From NCBI GenBank assembly GCA_902482615.1, contig CABTAA010000039.1, positions 1 through 10,590 of the forward strand: a stretch of 10,590 bases of DNA, written 5' to 3'. The notes beneath the pieces are model-generated. The model was not told where the DNA came from. It was given only the letters and a program-made list of their open reading frames with translations, and did not search any database. Origin of the DNA: an uncultured Collinsella sp. (GTDB taxonomy: Bacteria > Actinomycetota > Coriobacteriia > Coriobacteriales > Coriobacteriaceae). Position numbers and translations under genes: made by a program. Shown here one piece after another: positions 1 through 5,933 of this stretch (positions are counted from its first letter, which is position 1; each line of letters starts with the position of its first letter).

Positions 1-1
1 T

Positions 2-325
2 GCGGCGCTGGGCGAGCTGGGTGTGGACGTGCCTGACGAAGCGCTGGTCGAGACGCTGGCCGCCGCCGTGCTGACCCGCGTGGACGCTTGGGCGGTTGTT
101 GCCAACACGCCGCAAGGCGCCGCAGGGCCGCTGGCTCCCGTGCTGGGCGAGTACTTCGACATGGTGCCGCTGCTGGGCCGCCAAGTTGCGGCGGTGTCGC
201 CCAACGGCCTGCCGCTTGCGATCGGTGTGTTTGCAGGCCTGGACATCTGGGGCCGCGCGACCATTAAGACCGATGCCGGCGAGCAGGAGTTTCCGCCCGA
301 GGCCGTACGAATTCGCGGGCTGTAG
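2..325 (+). CDS. birA: Biotin--[acetyl-CoA-carboxylase] ligase, C-terminal part (5' truncated by window)
   Basis: The reading frame is open from the window edge and ends at TAG 323-325, leaving about 107 residues. The visible part matches the end of a BirA-type biotin ligase: a helical stretch (VETLAAAVLTRVDAW), the typical 'Y..M..LLGRQV' transition, and a C-terminal SH3-like beta domain (roughly the last 50 residues, containing GVFAGLDIWGRATIKT and ending in a VRIRGL strand). The family attaches biotin to the carrier domain of carboxylases via biotinyl-AMP in the cytoplasm. The catalytic GRGRxxR loop lies upstream of the window, so activity cannot be judged, nor whether an N-terminal DNA-binding domain makes it a regulator. 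Finding coaX nearby supports the call, because biotin ligase and CoaX genes are often neighbours in Gram-positive bacteria. Here coaX is on the opposite strand with the ATPase module between. An in-frame GTG at 23 is internal, not the start. Confidence 0.75.
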   Translation, partial: AALGELGVDVPDEALVETLAAAVLTRVDAWAVVANTPQGAAGPLAPVLGEYFDMVPLLGRQVAAVSPNGLPLAIGVFAGLDIWGRATIKTDAGEQEFPPEAVRIRGL

Positions 326-365
326 CGCGGGGCGTTCGCGCCCAAAGATAGACATGACAACAAGA

Positions 366-395
366 CCCTCCTCGGCCTGTGCCGGGGAGGGTTTC
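366..395 (+). terminator. Probable terminator after the biotin ligase gene
   Basis: An 11-bp GC-rich stem (366-376 with 381-391, one G-T pair) closes on a 4-nt loop, followed by a short T-run (tttc). It sits 41 bp after the ligase stop codon. The T tract is short, so termination may be incomplete. Confidence 0.6.
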
Positions 396-424
396 GCCTA
401 TCTGGGGAATGGGTTGCCAGCGCC

Positions 425-465
425 CTATTCCTCAAAACTGAAAAATTTTCGTTTTTGAGGAATAG
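425..465. repeat. 41-bp AT-rich palindrome, copy 1 (upstream of ATPase gene)
   Basis: Perfect 13-bp inverted arms, ctattcctcaaaa (425-437) and ttttgaggaatag (453-465), surround a second perfect inner palindrome gaaaaattttc (440-450). Only the two base pairs between the layers are mismatched, so the element is almost symmetric about position 445. It recurs at 511-551 and 1783-1823. It lies just upstream of the likely promoter of the ATPase gene. Confidence 0.9.
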
Positions 466-493
466 AATTAAGCCAGCTCGGGCTTTTGCGAGG

Positions 494-499
494 TATATT
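494..499 (+). promoter_or_regulatory. Possible -10 box of the ATPase gene
   Basis: TATATT (5 of 6 consensus bases) lies between palindrome copies 1 and 2. No convincing -35 box is seen at 16-18 bp spacing. If it is used, transcription would begin near 506, so palindrome copy 2 would fall at the very 5' end of the message while copy 1 would lie upstream of the -35 region. That arrangement would suit repression or looping. Confidence 0.3.
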
Positions 500-510
500 C
501 GTTGCAGAGC

Positions 511-551
511 CTATTCCTCGAAACTGAAAAATTTTCGTTTTTGAGGAATAG
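511..551. repeat. 41-bp AT-rich palindrome, copy 2 (between promoter and ATPase start)
   Basis: This copy is identical to copy 1 over its 41 bp except for one base (g at 520), which turns one arm pair into G-T. Its centre (531) is 86 bp from the centre of copy 1, and it ends 26 bp before the ATPase start codon, immediately ahead of the ribosome binding site. Confidence 0.9.
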
Positions 552-577
552 CGATAAAAGACCGCAGGGAGGCGCCA

Positions 578-1774
578 ATGAAACTCATCAATAGAACGTC
601 ATACATGGACATGTTGACGAGCCTTATTGGCGTGCCGGACATCAAGGTCATAACGGGCATTCGCCGTGGCGGTAAGTCAAAATTGCTCGAGGCCCTCCGC
701 GATTACGTGGAGGCAAATCTGTCCAATTCGAATGTCATCCATATCAATTACAACCTCGACGAGTTCGAGGACCTGCTCGAATATCATGCCCTGCTCGCCT
801 ATGTAAAAGAGCATCGAGCGTCCGACAAGCAAAACTTCCTGCTTATCGATGAGGTTCAGATGTGTGACGGCTTTGAACGCGCGATCAACAGCCTCCATGC
901 ATCCGAGCAGTACGACATTTTCATTACCGGATCGAACGCCTTTTTGCTGTCGAGCGATCTGTCGACGCTCTTTACGGGGCGTACGTTCGAGATCGAGGTT
1001 TTCCCATTCTCGTTTGAGGAGTATCGTCTCTATGGCGACGAGGGCGATGTCGACCGCGACTTCGATGAGTACGCGAGAACCGGCGGTATGTCCGGCTCTT
1101 ACCCTTATCCACTGCAGGAGCAGCGCTATCAATATCTCTCCAATGTCTTTAAAACGCTCATCGTGAGGGATATCGTGCAGCGGCATAACGTGAGAAACGA
1201 ATCGGCGCTGCTGCGCATTGCCGATTACATGATGGACAACGTTTCCAACATTACGTCGGCACGCAACATTACTGATGCATTAAATGCGGATGGGCTAAAG
1301 ATTACGAACAAGACGGTCGGCACGTACATGGGGTACCTGTGCGATGCGTTTGCCTTCTATAAAGTTCGTCGGTACGACATTCGCGGCAAAAAATACCTTA
1401 AGAGCGGCGAGAAATATTACCTGGCAGACCACGCGTTCAAATACGCACTGCTCGGTACACGTGATATGGATTGGGGACGCGTATACGAGAACATGGTGGC
1501 CATCGAGCTGCTGCGCCGCGGATACGAGGTATACGTCGGTGTGCTCTATAAAAAGGAAATTGACTTTATAGCAATCAAGCGAAGCGAGAAGCTCTACATT
1601 CAGGTGAGCGACGACATCAGCTCGGATAAGACATTTGAACGCGAGATTTCGCCACTGCTGAGCATTGGCGACGCGTACCCCAAGATGATTCTCGCCCGAA
1701 CGCATCACGAGGCCACGGACCGCAATGGGGTTCAGATCGTGGACCTGGCGAGGTGGCTATGCGGCGAGGCGTAG
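578..1774 (+). CDS. AAA-type ATPase, AAA_14/DUF4143 family, flanked by palindromes
   Basis: A 398-residue protein. ATG 578 is preceded by a strong AGGGAGG (566-572). An N-terminal P-loop domain shows Walker A GIRRGGKS (27-34), Walker B FLLIDEVQ with D91/E92, a sensor-1-like FITGSN (115-120), and the family-typical 'LFTGR...PFSFEEY' segment (132-149). The middle (about 150-300) is a winged-helix-like region with RDIVQRHNVRN. The C-terminal DUF4143 part keeps a PD-(D/E)XK-like core: E327-I-D329 followed by IQVS, where the usual E-x-K is Q342-V-S344, so nuclease activity is doubtful. The length is normal for the family. Members are very common in gut anaerobes and in archaea, often in many copies per genome; their function is poorly known and some have been discussed as mobile or toxin-antitoxin-like. 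Codon use is more AT-rich than in neighbouring genes (ata, aaa, att frequent), suggesting acquisition. Palindromes at 425, 511 and 1783 bracket it, the last starting 8 bp after the stop. Family assignment is firm; the role is unknown. Confidence 0.85.
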   Translation: MKLINRTSYMDMLTSLIGVPDIKVITGIRRGGKSKLLEALRDYVEANLSNSNVIHINYNLDEFEDLLEYHALLAYVKEHRASDKQNFLLIDEVQMCDGFERAINSLHASEQYDIFITGSNAFLLSSDLSTLFTGRTFEIEVFPFSFEEYRLYGDEGDVDRDFDEYARTGGMSGSYPYPLQEQRYQYLSNVFKTLIVRDIVQRHNVRNESALLRIADYMMDNVSNITSARNITDALNADGLKITNKTVGTYMGYLCDAFAFYKVRRYDIRGKKYLKSGEKYYLADHAFKYALLGTRDMDWGRVYENMVAIELLRRGYEVYVGVLYKKEIDFIAIKRSEKLYIQVSDDISSDKTFEREISPLLSIGDAYPKMILARTHHEATDRNGVQIVDLARWLCGEA

Positions 1775-1782
1775 CAGAAAGC

Positions 1783-1823
1783 CTATTCCTCAAAACTGAT
1801 AAATTTTCGATTTTGAGGAATAG
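1783..1823. repeat. 41-bp AT-rich palindrome, copy 3 (downstream of ATPase gene)
   Basis: The same 13-bp arms as copy 1 (1783-1795 and 1811-1823, perfect). Only two of the 15 interior bases differ, so arms are conserved more strongly than the centre. It lies between the convergent ATPase and coaX genes. No T-run follows on either strand, so it is not a standard terminator. Confidence 0.9.
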
Positions 1824-1879
1824 GACCGATGCGTTGCCTAGTTCGCCGCTCGCGTTCGTGCTCGACTTAAGCCCCTGCT

Positions 1880-2653
1880 CTATCCCAGCTCCTGCATGCG
1901 GCGGTAGATTTCGCAGATACCCTTGATGGTGAGCTGTCCGTCGACCACGTCGAAGGCATCGGTCGAATCGGCGACGATGCCGGCGAGACCGCCCGTGGCG
2001 ATAACGGTGGCATCCTCGCGGCCCAGCTCGCGCTTCATGCGCGCGACCAGGCCCTCGGCCATGGCGGCGGCGCCCATCACGGCGCCGACCTTGATGCACT
2101 CCTCGGTATCGCGGCCGATGGCGTGCTCGGGCGCCTCGAGCGGCACGCTGGCGAGCTTGGCGGCACGGGCGGCAAGCGCGTCCATGGAGATGCGAATGCC
2201 CGGCGCGATCGCTCCGCCAATGTAATAACCGTCCTCATCGATGACGTCGATATTGGTCGCGGTGCCAAAGTCCACCACGATTGCCGGCGCGCCGTAGAAA
2301 GTCTCGGCCGCAACGGCGTTGGCGACGCGATCGGCACCTACGGCCTGGGGGCGCGCCGCGCGCAGCTTGGTCACCGCGGCCGTCTGCGGCCCGATGACGA
2401 TGGCGTCCGCGGCAATGCGGTCGGCCACGGCGTGCCACTCGCGCGAGAGCTGCGGCACCACGCCCGCAAAGGCGATTGCGTCGACCGCATCGAGCGAAAG
2501 GCCGTACATCTTAAAGAAACCCATCAGGCGCACGTGGATCTCGTCGGCGGTATAGGAGCGGTCGGTGGGCATACGCCACGACTGCACCAGCTCGTCTCCG
2601 TCAAACAGGCCCATGGCCGTCTGCGTGTTTCCCATATCGATAGCGAGCAGCAT
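1880..2653 (-). CDS. coaX: Type III pantothenate kinase
   Basis: CoaX phosphorylates pantothenate to 4'-phosphopantothenate, the first step of coenzyme A synthesis, in the cytoplasm. The type III enzyme belongs to the ASKHA fold and usually needs a monovalent cation. The 257-residue product has the family landmarks in order: N-terminal phosphate loop AIDMGNTQT (4-12), GADR (106-109, carrying the acidic substrate-contacting residue D108), DFGTAT (128-133), the GGAIAPG segment, and a late ATGG turn. Length is normal for the family (about 250-260). I chose ATG 2653 over an in-frame ATG 21 bp upstream because GGGAG sits 5 nt before it and the protein then begins directly with the conserved MLLAIDMGNT strand. 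The gene converges on the ATPase module. No clear terminator is visible after its stop. Confidence 0.93.
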   Translation of the reverse strand: MLLAIDMGNTQTAMGLFDGDELVQSWRMPTDRSYTADEIHVRLMGFFKMYGLSLDAVDAIAFAGVVPQLSREWHAVADRIAADAIVIGPQTAAVTKLRAARPQAVGADRVANAVAAETFYGAPAIVVDFGTATNIDVIDEDGYYIGGAIAPGIRISMDALAARAAKLASVPLEAPEHAIGRDTEECIKVGAVMGAAAMAEGLVARMKRELGREDATVIATGGLAGIVADSTDAFDVVDGQLTIKGICEIYRRMQELG

Positions 2654-2689
2654 GTCTACTCCCAGTGTTGGCATAAAAGGACGCGCACC

Positions 2690-2695
2690 ATTGTA
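2690..2695 (-). promoter_or_regulatory. Possible -10 box of coaX
   Basis: Read on the minus strand this is TACAAT, 5 of 6 consensus bases, which would start transcription about 30 nt before the coaX start codon. The -35 position falls on a GC-rich perfect 6-bp inverted repeat (2699-2704 with 2709-2714) with no recognisable -35 box. Confidence 0.3.
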
Positions 2696-2790
2696 TACGC
2701 GCCGCCGACGGCGCTCGGCTGCGATTCGTTTACGGTGATAGGGGCTGAGGGGTTTTAAATATGAAGGAATTATGCTCTACGAGATTTTCC

Positions 2791-2819
2791 TTGCCGCTTA
2801 CCGAACTCCCGCGTAATAT
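2791..2819 (+). promoter_or_regulatory. Likely promoter of the initiator tRNA gene
   Basis: TTGCCG (2791-2796) and TAATAT (2814-2819) are separated by exactly 17 bp. Each matches the housekeeping consensus at 4 of 6 positions. Transcription would start around 2826, about 25 nt before the mature tRNA 5' end. Confidence 0.5.
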
Positions 2820-2850
2820 TCTTTCTTGCGCACATGAAGCGCCCAGACAT

Positions 2851-2927
2851 TGCGGGGTGGAGCAGTCTGGTAGCTCGCCGGGCTCATAACCCGGAGGTCG
2901 TAGGTTCAAATCCTGCCCCCGCGACCA
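2851..2927 (+). tRNA. Initiator tRNA-fMet (anticodon CAU), CCA encoded
   Basis: A complete 77-nt cloverleaf. Acceptor arms are 2851-2857 with 2917-2923; the D stem is gagc/gctc; the anticodon stem is ccggg/cccgg (2878-2882, 2890-2894) with CAT at 2885-2887; the T stem is gtagg/cctgc around loop ttcaaat; then A73 and an encoded CCA (2925-2927). Initiator identity rests on three known hallmarks: three consecutive G-C pairs at the base of the anticodon loop, A11:U24 in the D stem, and no Watson-Crick pair at 1:72. Here position 1:72 reads U-G instead of the classical C-A. The gene stands alone with its own promoter and terminator and no other tRNA beside it. Confidence 0.95.
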
Positions 2928-2936
2928 AGAACTTGC

Positions 2937-2966
2937 AGCTCGTCGGCCTAGCCGGCGAGCTTTTTT
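2937..2966 (+). terminator. Rho-independent terminator of the tRNA gene
   Basis: An 11-bp stem agctcgtcggc (2937-2947) with gccggcgagct (2951-2961), one G-T pair and a 3-nt loop, runs straight into a T-run (2961-2966). It begins 9 nt after the CCA end of the tRNA. Confidence 0.9.
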
Positions 2967-3015
2967 GTTATTTCGGGACCGTGTTTTCGATCCAATTCTC
3001 GGCCTCTCAAACAAA

Positions 3016-3312
3016 ATCTCGATCTGTAACATCTAGATCCGATTTGGGCGGCTAGGTGTTACAGATCGAGATATACCGGTGGGCTTGGTCGTGTTTGTCT
3101 AAATCTGTAACACGAGGGACGGTTTTTGCCGAGTAACCGTTACAGATTGAGATTTTCTAGCAGGCGGGTTTGGTTTGTCTCGATCTGTAACAGGTTGGGG
3201 TCAAAAGTAGGTCTAGATGTTACAGATCTAGATTGTTGAGGATGGGTTGAGAGGAATACCTTGATTTGTAACAGCAAGACCCGGTTTTGCCGAGTGGTTG
3301 TTACAGATTGAG
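3016..3312. repeat. Array of four long-dyad repeats (CTGTAACA-N25-TGTTACAG)
   Basis: Eight copies of an 8-bp core alternate in orientation. Left cores start at 3024, 3105, 3185 and 3266, and right cores at 3057, 3138, 3218 and 3299. In every unit the gap between cores is exactly 25 nt, although the gap sequences differ. Gaps between units are 40, 39 and 40 nt, so the dyad centres repeat every 81, 80 and 81 bp. Homology extends outward from the cores: unit 1 has perfect 16-bp arms (3016-3031 with 3057-3072), while units 2-4 have 14-15-bp arms with zero to a few mismatches. Units 2 and 4 also share TGCCGAGT in their gaps, so the array probably grew by duplication. It fills most of the intergenic stretch between the tRNA terminator and the flavoprotein gene. 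No coding gene is seen in it. Function is unknown: candidates are a multi-site operator, a REP/BIME-like element, or a structured transcript. Confidence 0.92.
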
Positions 3313-3455
3313 ACAAACCGACGGGCCGCCCCGCCCCATCCACCTGCCGCCACCTGATATTCGCCGATTTTCGTTGTGCCGCTGTGCCTCCATGCCATAT
3401 CCTCTAGACAACTACGCGGCATCATCGCCGTCGCGCCTACAAGAGAGGAATGTCC

Positions 3456-5486
3456 ATGACCACACCTGCATCCAAGCTGCTCCAGCCCATTACGGTTGGC
3501 CCCCTTGAGCTCAAGAACCGCATTATGTTTCCGCCGCTGACCACCGGCTACGAGGAGCGCGACGGTTCCATTGGCGAGCGCAGCCTGGCTTTTTACGAGC
3601 GCCTGGCCCGTGGCGGCGTGAGCTACATCGTCATCGGTGACGTTGCTCCCGTCATGACCGCGAGCCCCACGCCCAAGCTGGCGACCGACGCTCAGATCCC
3701 CACGTTTAAGGCGCTGGCCGATGCCGTCCACAAGCACGGCGCCAAGGTTGCGCTGCAGCTGTTCCACCCCGAGTACGATGTGCCCGGTGTCGGCCGCATG
3801 GTCATGGGCTCCATGGCTGCTGCCAAGGCCGCGCAGGAGGCCAAGGCCGCCGGCGACGAGGAGACCTTTGCCGCCAAGATGGCCGAGTCCAACGAGATCC
3901 GCAACCAGGCCTACGCCAAGCTGCATCACGACATGCAGCACTTTGTGAACGAGGCGAGCGTAGAGCAGCTCACCCAGATCAAGGAGGCCATTGCTGCCTC
4001 GGCCGCTCGCGCGCAGCAGGCCGGCATCGATGCCATCGAGGTCCACGGCGACCGTCTGGTGGGTTCGCTGTGCTCGGCCATCCTCAACCAGCGCACCGAC
4101 GAGTACGGCGACTCGTTCGAGAACCGCGTCCGCTACGCGCTGGAGGTCGTCGCTGCCATTAAGGAGGCTGCGCCGCAACTGATGGTGGAGTACAAGCTCC
4201 CCGTGATTATGGAGAACCCCGACGGCACGCCGCGCGGCAAGGGTGGCCTGCAGCCCGACGAGGCCTGCGAGTTTGCCAAGCTGCTCGAGGGCGCGGGCAT
4301 CGACATGATCCAGGTCGCACAGGCCAACCACACCGGCAACATGGGCGACACCATTCCGCCCATGGGCGCCATGCCCTACAACTGGACGCTGCCCGTGGCC
4401 GAGCGCGTCAAGGCCCTGGTCTCCGTGCCGGTGGCAACCGTGGGCCGCGTGGTTTCGGTCGAGGCCGGCGAGAAGATTCTGGAAGACGGCGCCGCCGACA
4501 TCATCGCCTATGGCCGCTCGCTCATGTGCGACCCCGACATTGCGCTGAAGGCCGCCACGGGTGAGCCCATCCGCGAGTGCCTCAACTGCAACAAGGGTTG
4601 CGTCGACGCGATTCAAAATCGCAAGTACATCTCGTGCGTGCTCAATGCCGAGAACGGCGACGAGGCGACCATCGCCATCAAGCCGGGCGAGGGCGACAAG
4701 AAGATCGCCGTGGTGGGCGGCGGCATCGCCGGCCTGGAGGCCGCACGCGTGGCGGCCAAGCGCGGCTACGACGTGACCGTCTACGAGGCGAGCGATCATC
4801 TGGGCGGCCAGATTGTGCTGGCGGCTGCGCCTCCGCGCAAGGACGAGATCATGCGCTCGGTCGAGTACTACGAGAAGATTCTGCCCGGCCTGGGTGTGAA
4901 GGTCGAGCTCAACCATGTTGCTACCGCTGAGGACCTCAACGCCGCCGACGCCGCGATTGTGGCTGTGGGCGCGCACGACGTGGTCATCCCCGTTCCGGGT
5001 GCCGACTCGGACAAGGTCGTTTCGAGCTGGGACGTGCTGGCCGGCAAGGTGGAGCTCAGCGGCCGCGTCGCCGTCATTGGCGGTGGCCTGGTGGGCACCG
5101 AGACTGCCGAGTACCTGCTGCAGCACGGCTGCGAGGTGGCGATCGTGGAGATGCTCGACAAGATTGCCGCGGGCGAGTCCGAGACCATTCTGCCGCTGAT
5201 TATGAGCGACTTTGCAGAGCACAACGTGGAGCAGCACGTGAAGACCCGCCTGACCGCCATTACCGACGAGGGCGTGGAGGCCATTCGCACCATCGAGGAC
5301 GGCGCTGAGGAGCCGGTGAAGATCGCCTGCGATTACGTGGTGATGGCCGTGGGCTCCAAGGCCAACGCGTTTGACCTGGATGGCGTGACGGTGCCCGTGA
5401 CCTGCGTGGGCGACTGCTCGGGCGAGCGCACCGCCGACATTGCGAGTGCCATTCGCACGGCATATCACGCGGCCAACGAGCTGTAG
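3456..5486 (+). CDS. FAD/FMN/[4Fe-4S] oxidoreductase, Old Yellow Enzyme/2,4-dienoyl-CoA reductase (FadH/BaiCD-like) family
   Basis: A 676-residue cytoplasmic flavoenzyme with the three-part FadH architecture. An N-terminal FMN-binding TIM barrel covers about 1-350 (LKNRIMFPPL near the start, VALQLFHPE around residue 100, RTDEYGDSFENR after 210). A [4Fe-4S] cluster follows with C375, C378, C382 and C394 (CxxCx3Cx11C). Next is an FAD Rossmann motif VVGGGIAGLEAA (419 on) and an NAD(P) motif VIGGGLVGTETAEY (540 on). Relatives reduce activated C=C bonds in fatty acyl-CoAs, bile-acid intermediates, enoates or plant compounds; the substrate here cannot be told. The usual active-site HGAHGYL is replaced by HGDRLVG (H197 kept, the second His and the Tyr lost), and a charged helical segment sits at about 120-170. 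I prefer ATG 3456 over ATG 3450 because GAGAGG (3443-3448) is 7 nt from it but only 1 nt from the earlier ATG. The gene is monocistronic, between the repeat array and a terminator. Confidence 0.88.
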   Translation: MTTPASKLLQPITVGPLELKNRIMFPPLTTGYEERDGSIGERSLAFYERLARGGVSYIVIGDVAPVMTASPTPKLATDAQIPTFKALADAVHKHGAKVALQLFHPEYDVPGVGRMVMGSMAAAKAAQEAKAAGDEETFAAKMAESNEIRNQAYAKLHHDMQHFVNEASVEQLTQIKEAIAASAARAQQAGIDAIEVHGDRLVGSLCSAILNQRTDEYGDSFENRVRYALEVVAAIKEAAPQLMVEYKLPVIMENPDGTPRGKGGLQPDEACEFAKLLEGAGIDMIQVAQANHTGNMGDTIPPMGAMPYNWTLPVAERVKALVSVPVATVGRVVSVEAGEKILEDGAADIIAYGRSLMCDPDIALKAATGEPIRECLNCNKGCVDAIQNRKYISCVLNAENGDEATIAIKPGEGDKKIAVVGGGIAGLEAARVAAKRGYDVTVYEASDHLGGQIVLAAAPPRKDEIMRSVEYYEKILPGLGVKVELNHVATAEDLNAADAAIVAVGAHDVVIPVPGADSDKVVSSWDVLAGKVELSGRVAVIGGGLVGTETAEYLLQHGCEVAIVEMLDKIAAGESETILPLIMSDFAEHNVEQHVKTRLTAITDEGVEAIRTIEDGAEEPVKIACDYVVMAVGSKANAFDLDGVTVPVTCVGDCSGERTADIASAIRTAYHAANEL

Positions 5487-5560
5487 TTAACTTCGCGGCC
5501 AGGCGGGGCGGTAGCACGGATCCGTCTCGCCCGGCTGTGTCCCGTCGGATGTCAACCGGT

Positions 5561-5600
5561 GCGGGGCCTGCAAGCGCGCAGGTCCCGCCCTTTTTGTTTT
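5561..5600 (+). terminator. Rho-independent terminator of the flavoprotein gene
   Basis: A stem of 11 bp (5561-5571 with 5578-5588, one G-T pair) with a 6-nt loop is followed by T-rich sequence (tttttgtttt, 5591-5600). It lies 75 bp after the stop codon. Between them is a perfect 10-bp palindrome acggatccgt (5516-5525) of no evident role. Confidence 0.85.
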
Positions 5601-5629
5601 GCTCCGGTGGATGGCAATGCGCGGTAATC

Positions 5630-5740
5630 ATGAGGAGTGAGGACGTCTACTGCCTTGCAGATCACTCAAAATTATTGGAGGAGGGGTTAATAACTATATC
5701 CTCTATACCAAAGGACATAAAGAGATGCCAATTTTGTTGA
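5630..5740 (+). pseudogene. Possible relic of a DeoR-family regulator (C-terminal sensor fragment)
   Basis: A short open frame of 36 codons, ATG 5630 to TGA 5740, contains VYCLADHSKL, which resembles the 'V..LADxSKF' strand and loop of the DeoR-family effector domain. The preceding VIMRS and following GLITISSIPKDI also fit that domain's spacing. The DNA-binding half, the rest of the sensor domain and a ribosome binding site are missing; the frame upstream is terminator sequence. It may be a degraded remnant or a chance resemblance. The region is clearly more AT-rich than the genes around it. No other gene is seen between 5601 and 5933. Confidence 0.3.
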
Positions 5741-5871
5741 CAAGCGAATGACGATTAGCCGTGAGTCAGCTACCAGCGTAAATAATCGATAAAGATATGT
5801 CGTAATTTGGTGTCAAATGCCCAGATAATGCCGCGTCTATTTTAATTAACTGCTTTGAGCAAACAGTAAAA

Positions 5872-5880
5872 TGCTACTAT
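5872..5880 (+). promoter_or_regulatory. Possible extended -10 promoter of the HTH gene
   Basis: TGCTACTAT fits an extended -10 element (TGn followed by TACTAT, 5 of 6). A TTGAGC at 5855-5860 is too close (14 bp) to be a standard -35 box. Transcription would start near 5887, about 47 nt before the chosen start codon. Confidence 0.4.
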
Positions 5881-5933
5881 CTAACTTGCAAGTAAGAAAG
5901 CAGATTAACGGTTAAGGCTAAGAAGTGGCAGGT

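Noticed and set aside
1783..1823. Palindrome copy 3 as an ordinary bidirectional terminator between ATPase and coaX
   Set aside because: The stem is AT-rich, neither strand has a T-run after it, and the same element occurs twice upstream of the ATPase gene where a terminator would make no sense.
3016..3312. CRISPR array
   Set aside because: Repeats alternate in orientation rather than being direct, cores are short (8-16 bp), two gaps share sequence, and no cas genes are present.
3016..3312. BirA-type (biotin) operator sites in the TGTAACA repeats
   Set aside because: The half-site resembles only part of the biotin operator, the 25-nt gap is longer than the usual 14-16 nt, and no biotin gene is next to it.
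3373..3403. Promoter for the flavoprotein gene (TTGTGC with TATCCT, 18-bp spacing)
   Set aside because: The match to consensus is weak and nothing else supports it. The true promoter may lie in or near the dyad array.
3228..5468. A 746-codon open frame on the minus strand opposite the flavoprotein gene
   Set aside because: Its His/Ala/Gly/Leu/Val-rich translation has no recognisable domain and mirrors the third-position GC bias of the plus-strand gene, whose cofactor motifs are clear. It is a compositional shadow.
5487..5560. T-box or other riboswitch-like leader before the AT-rich patch
   Set aside because: The ggtagcac/ggatccgt hairpin lacks the T-box consensus and there is no suitable downstream gene; the following terminator is best explained as the end of the flavoprotein gene.
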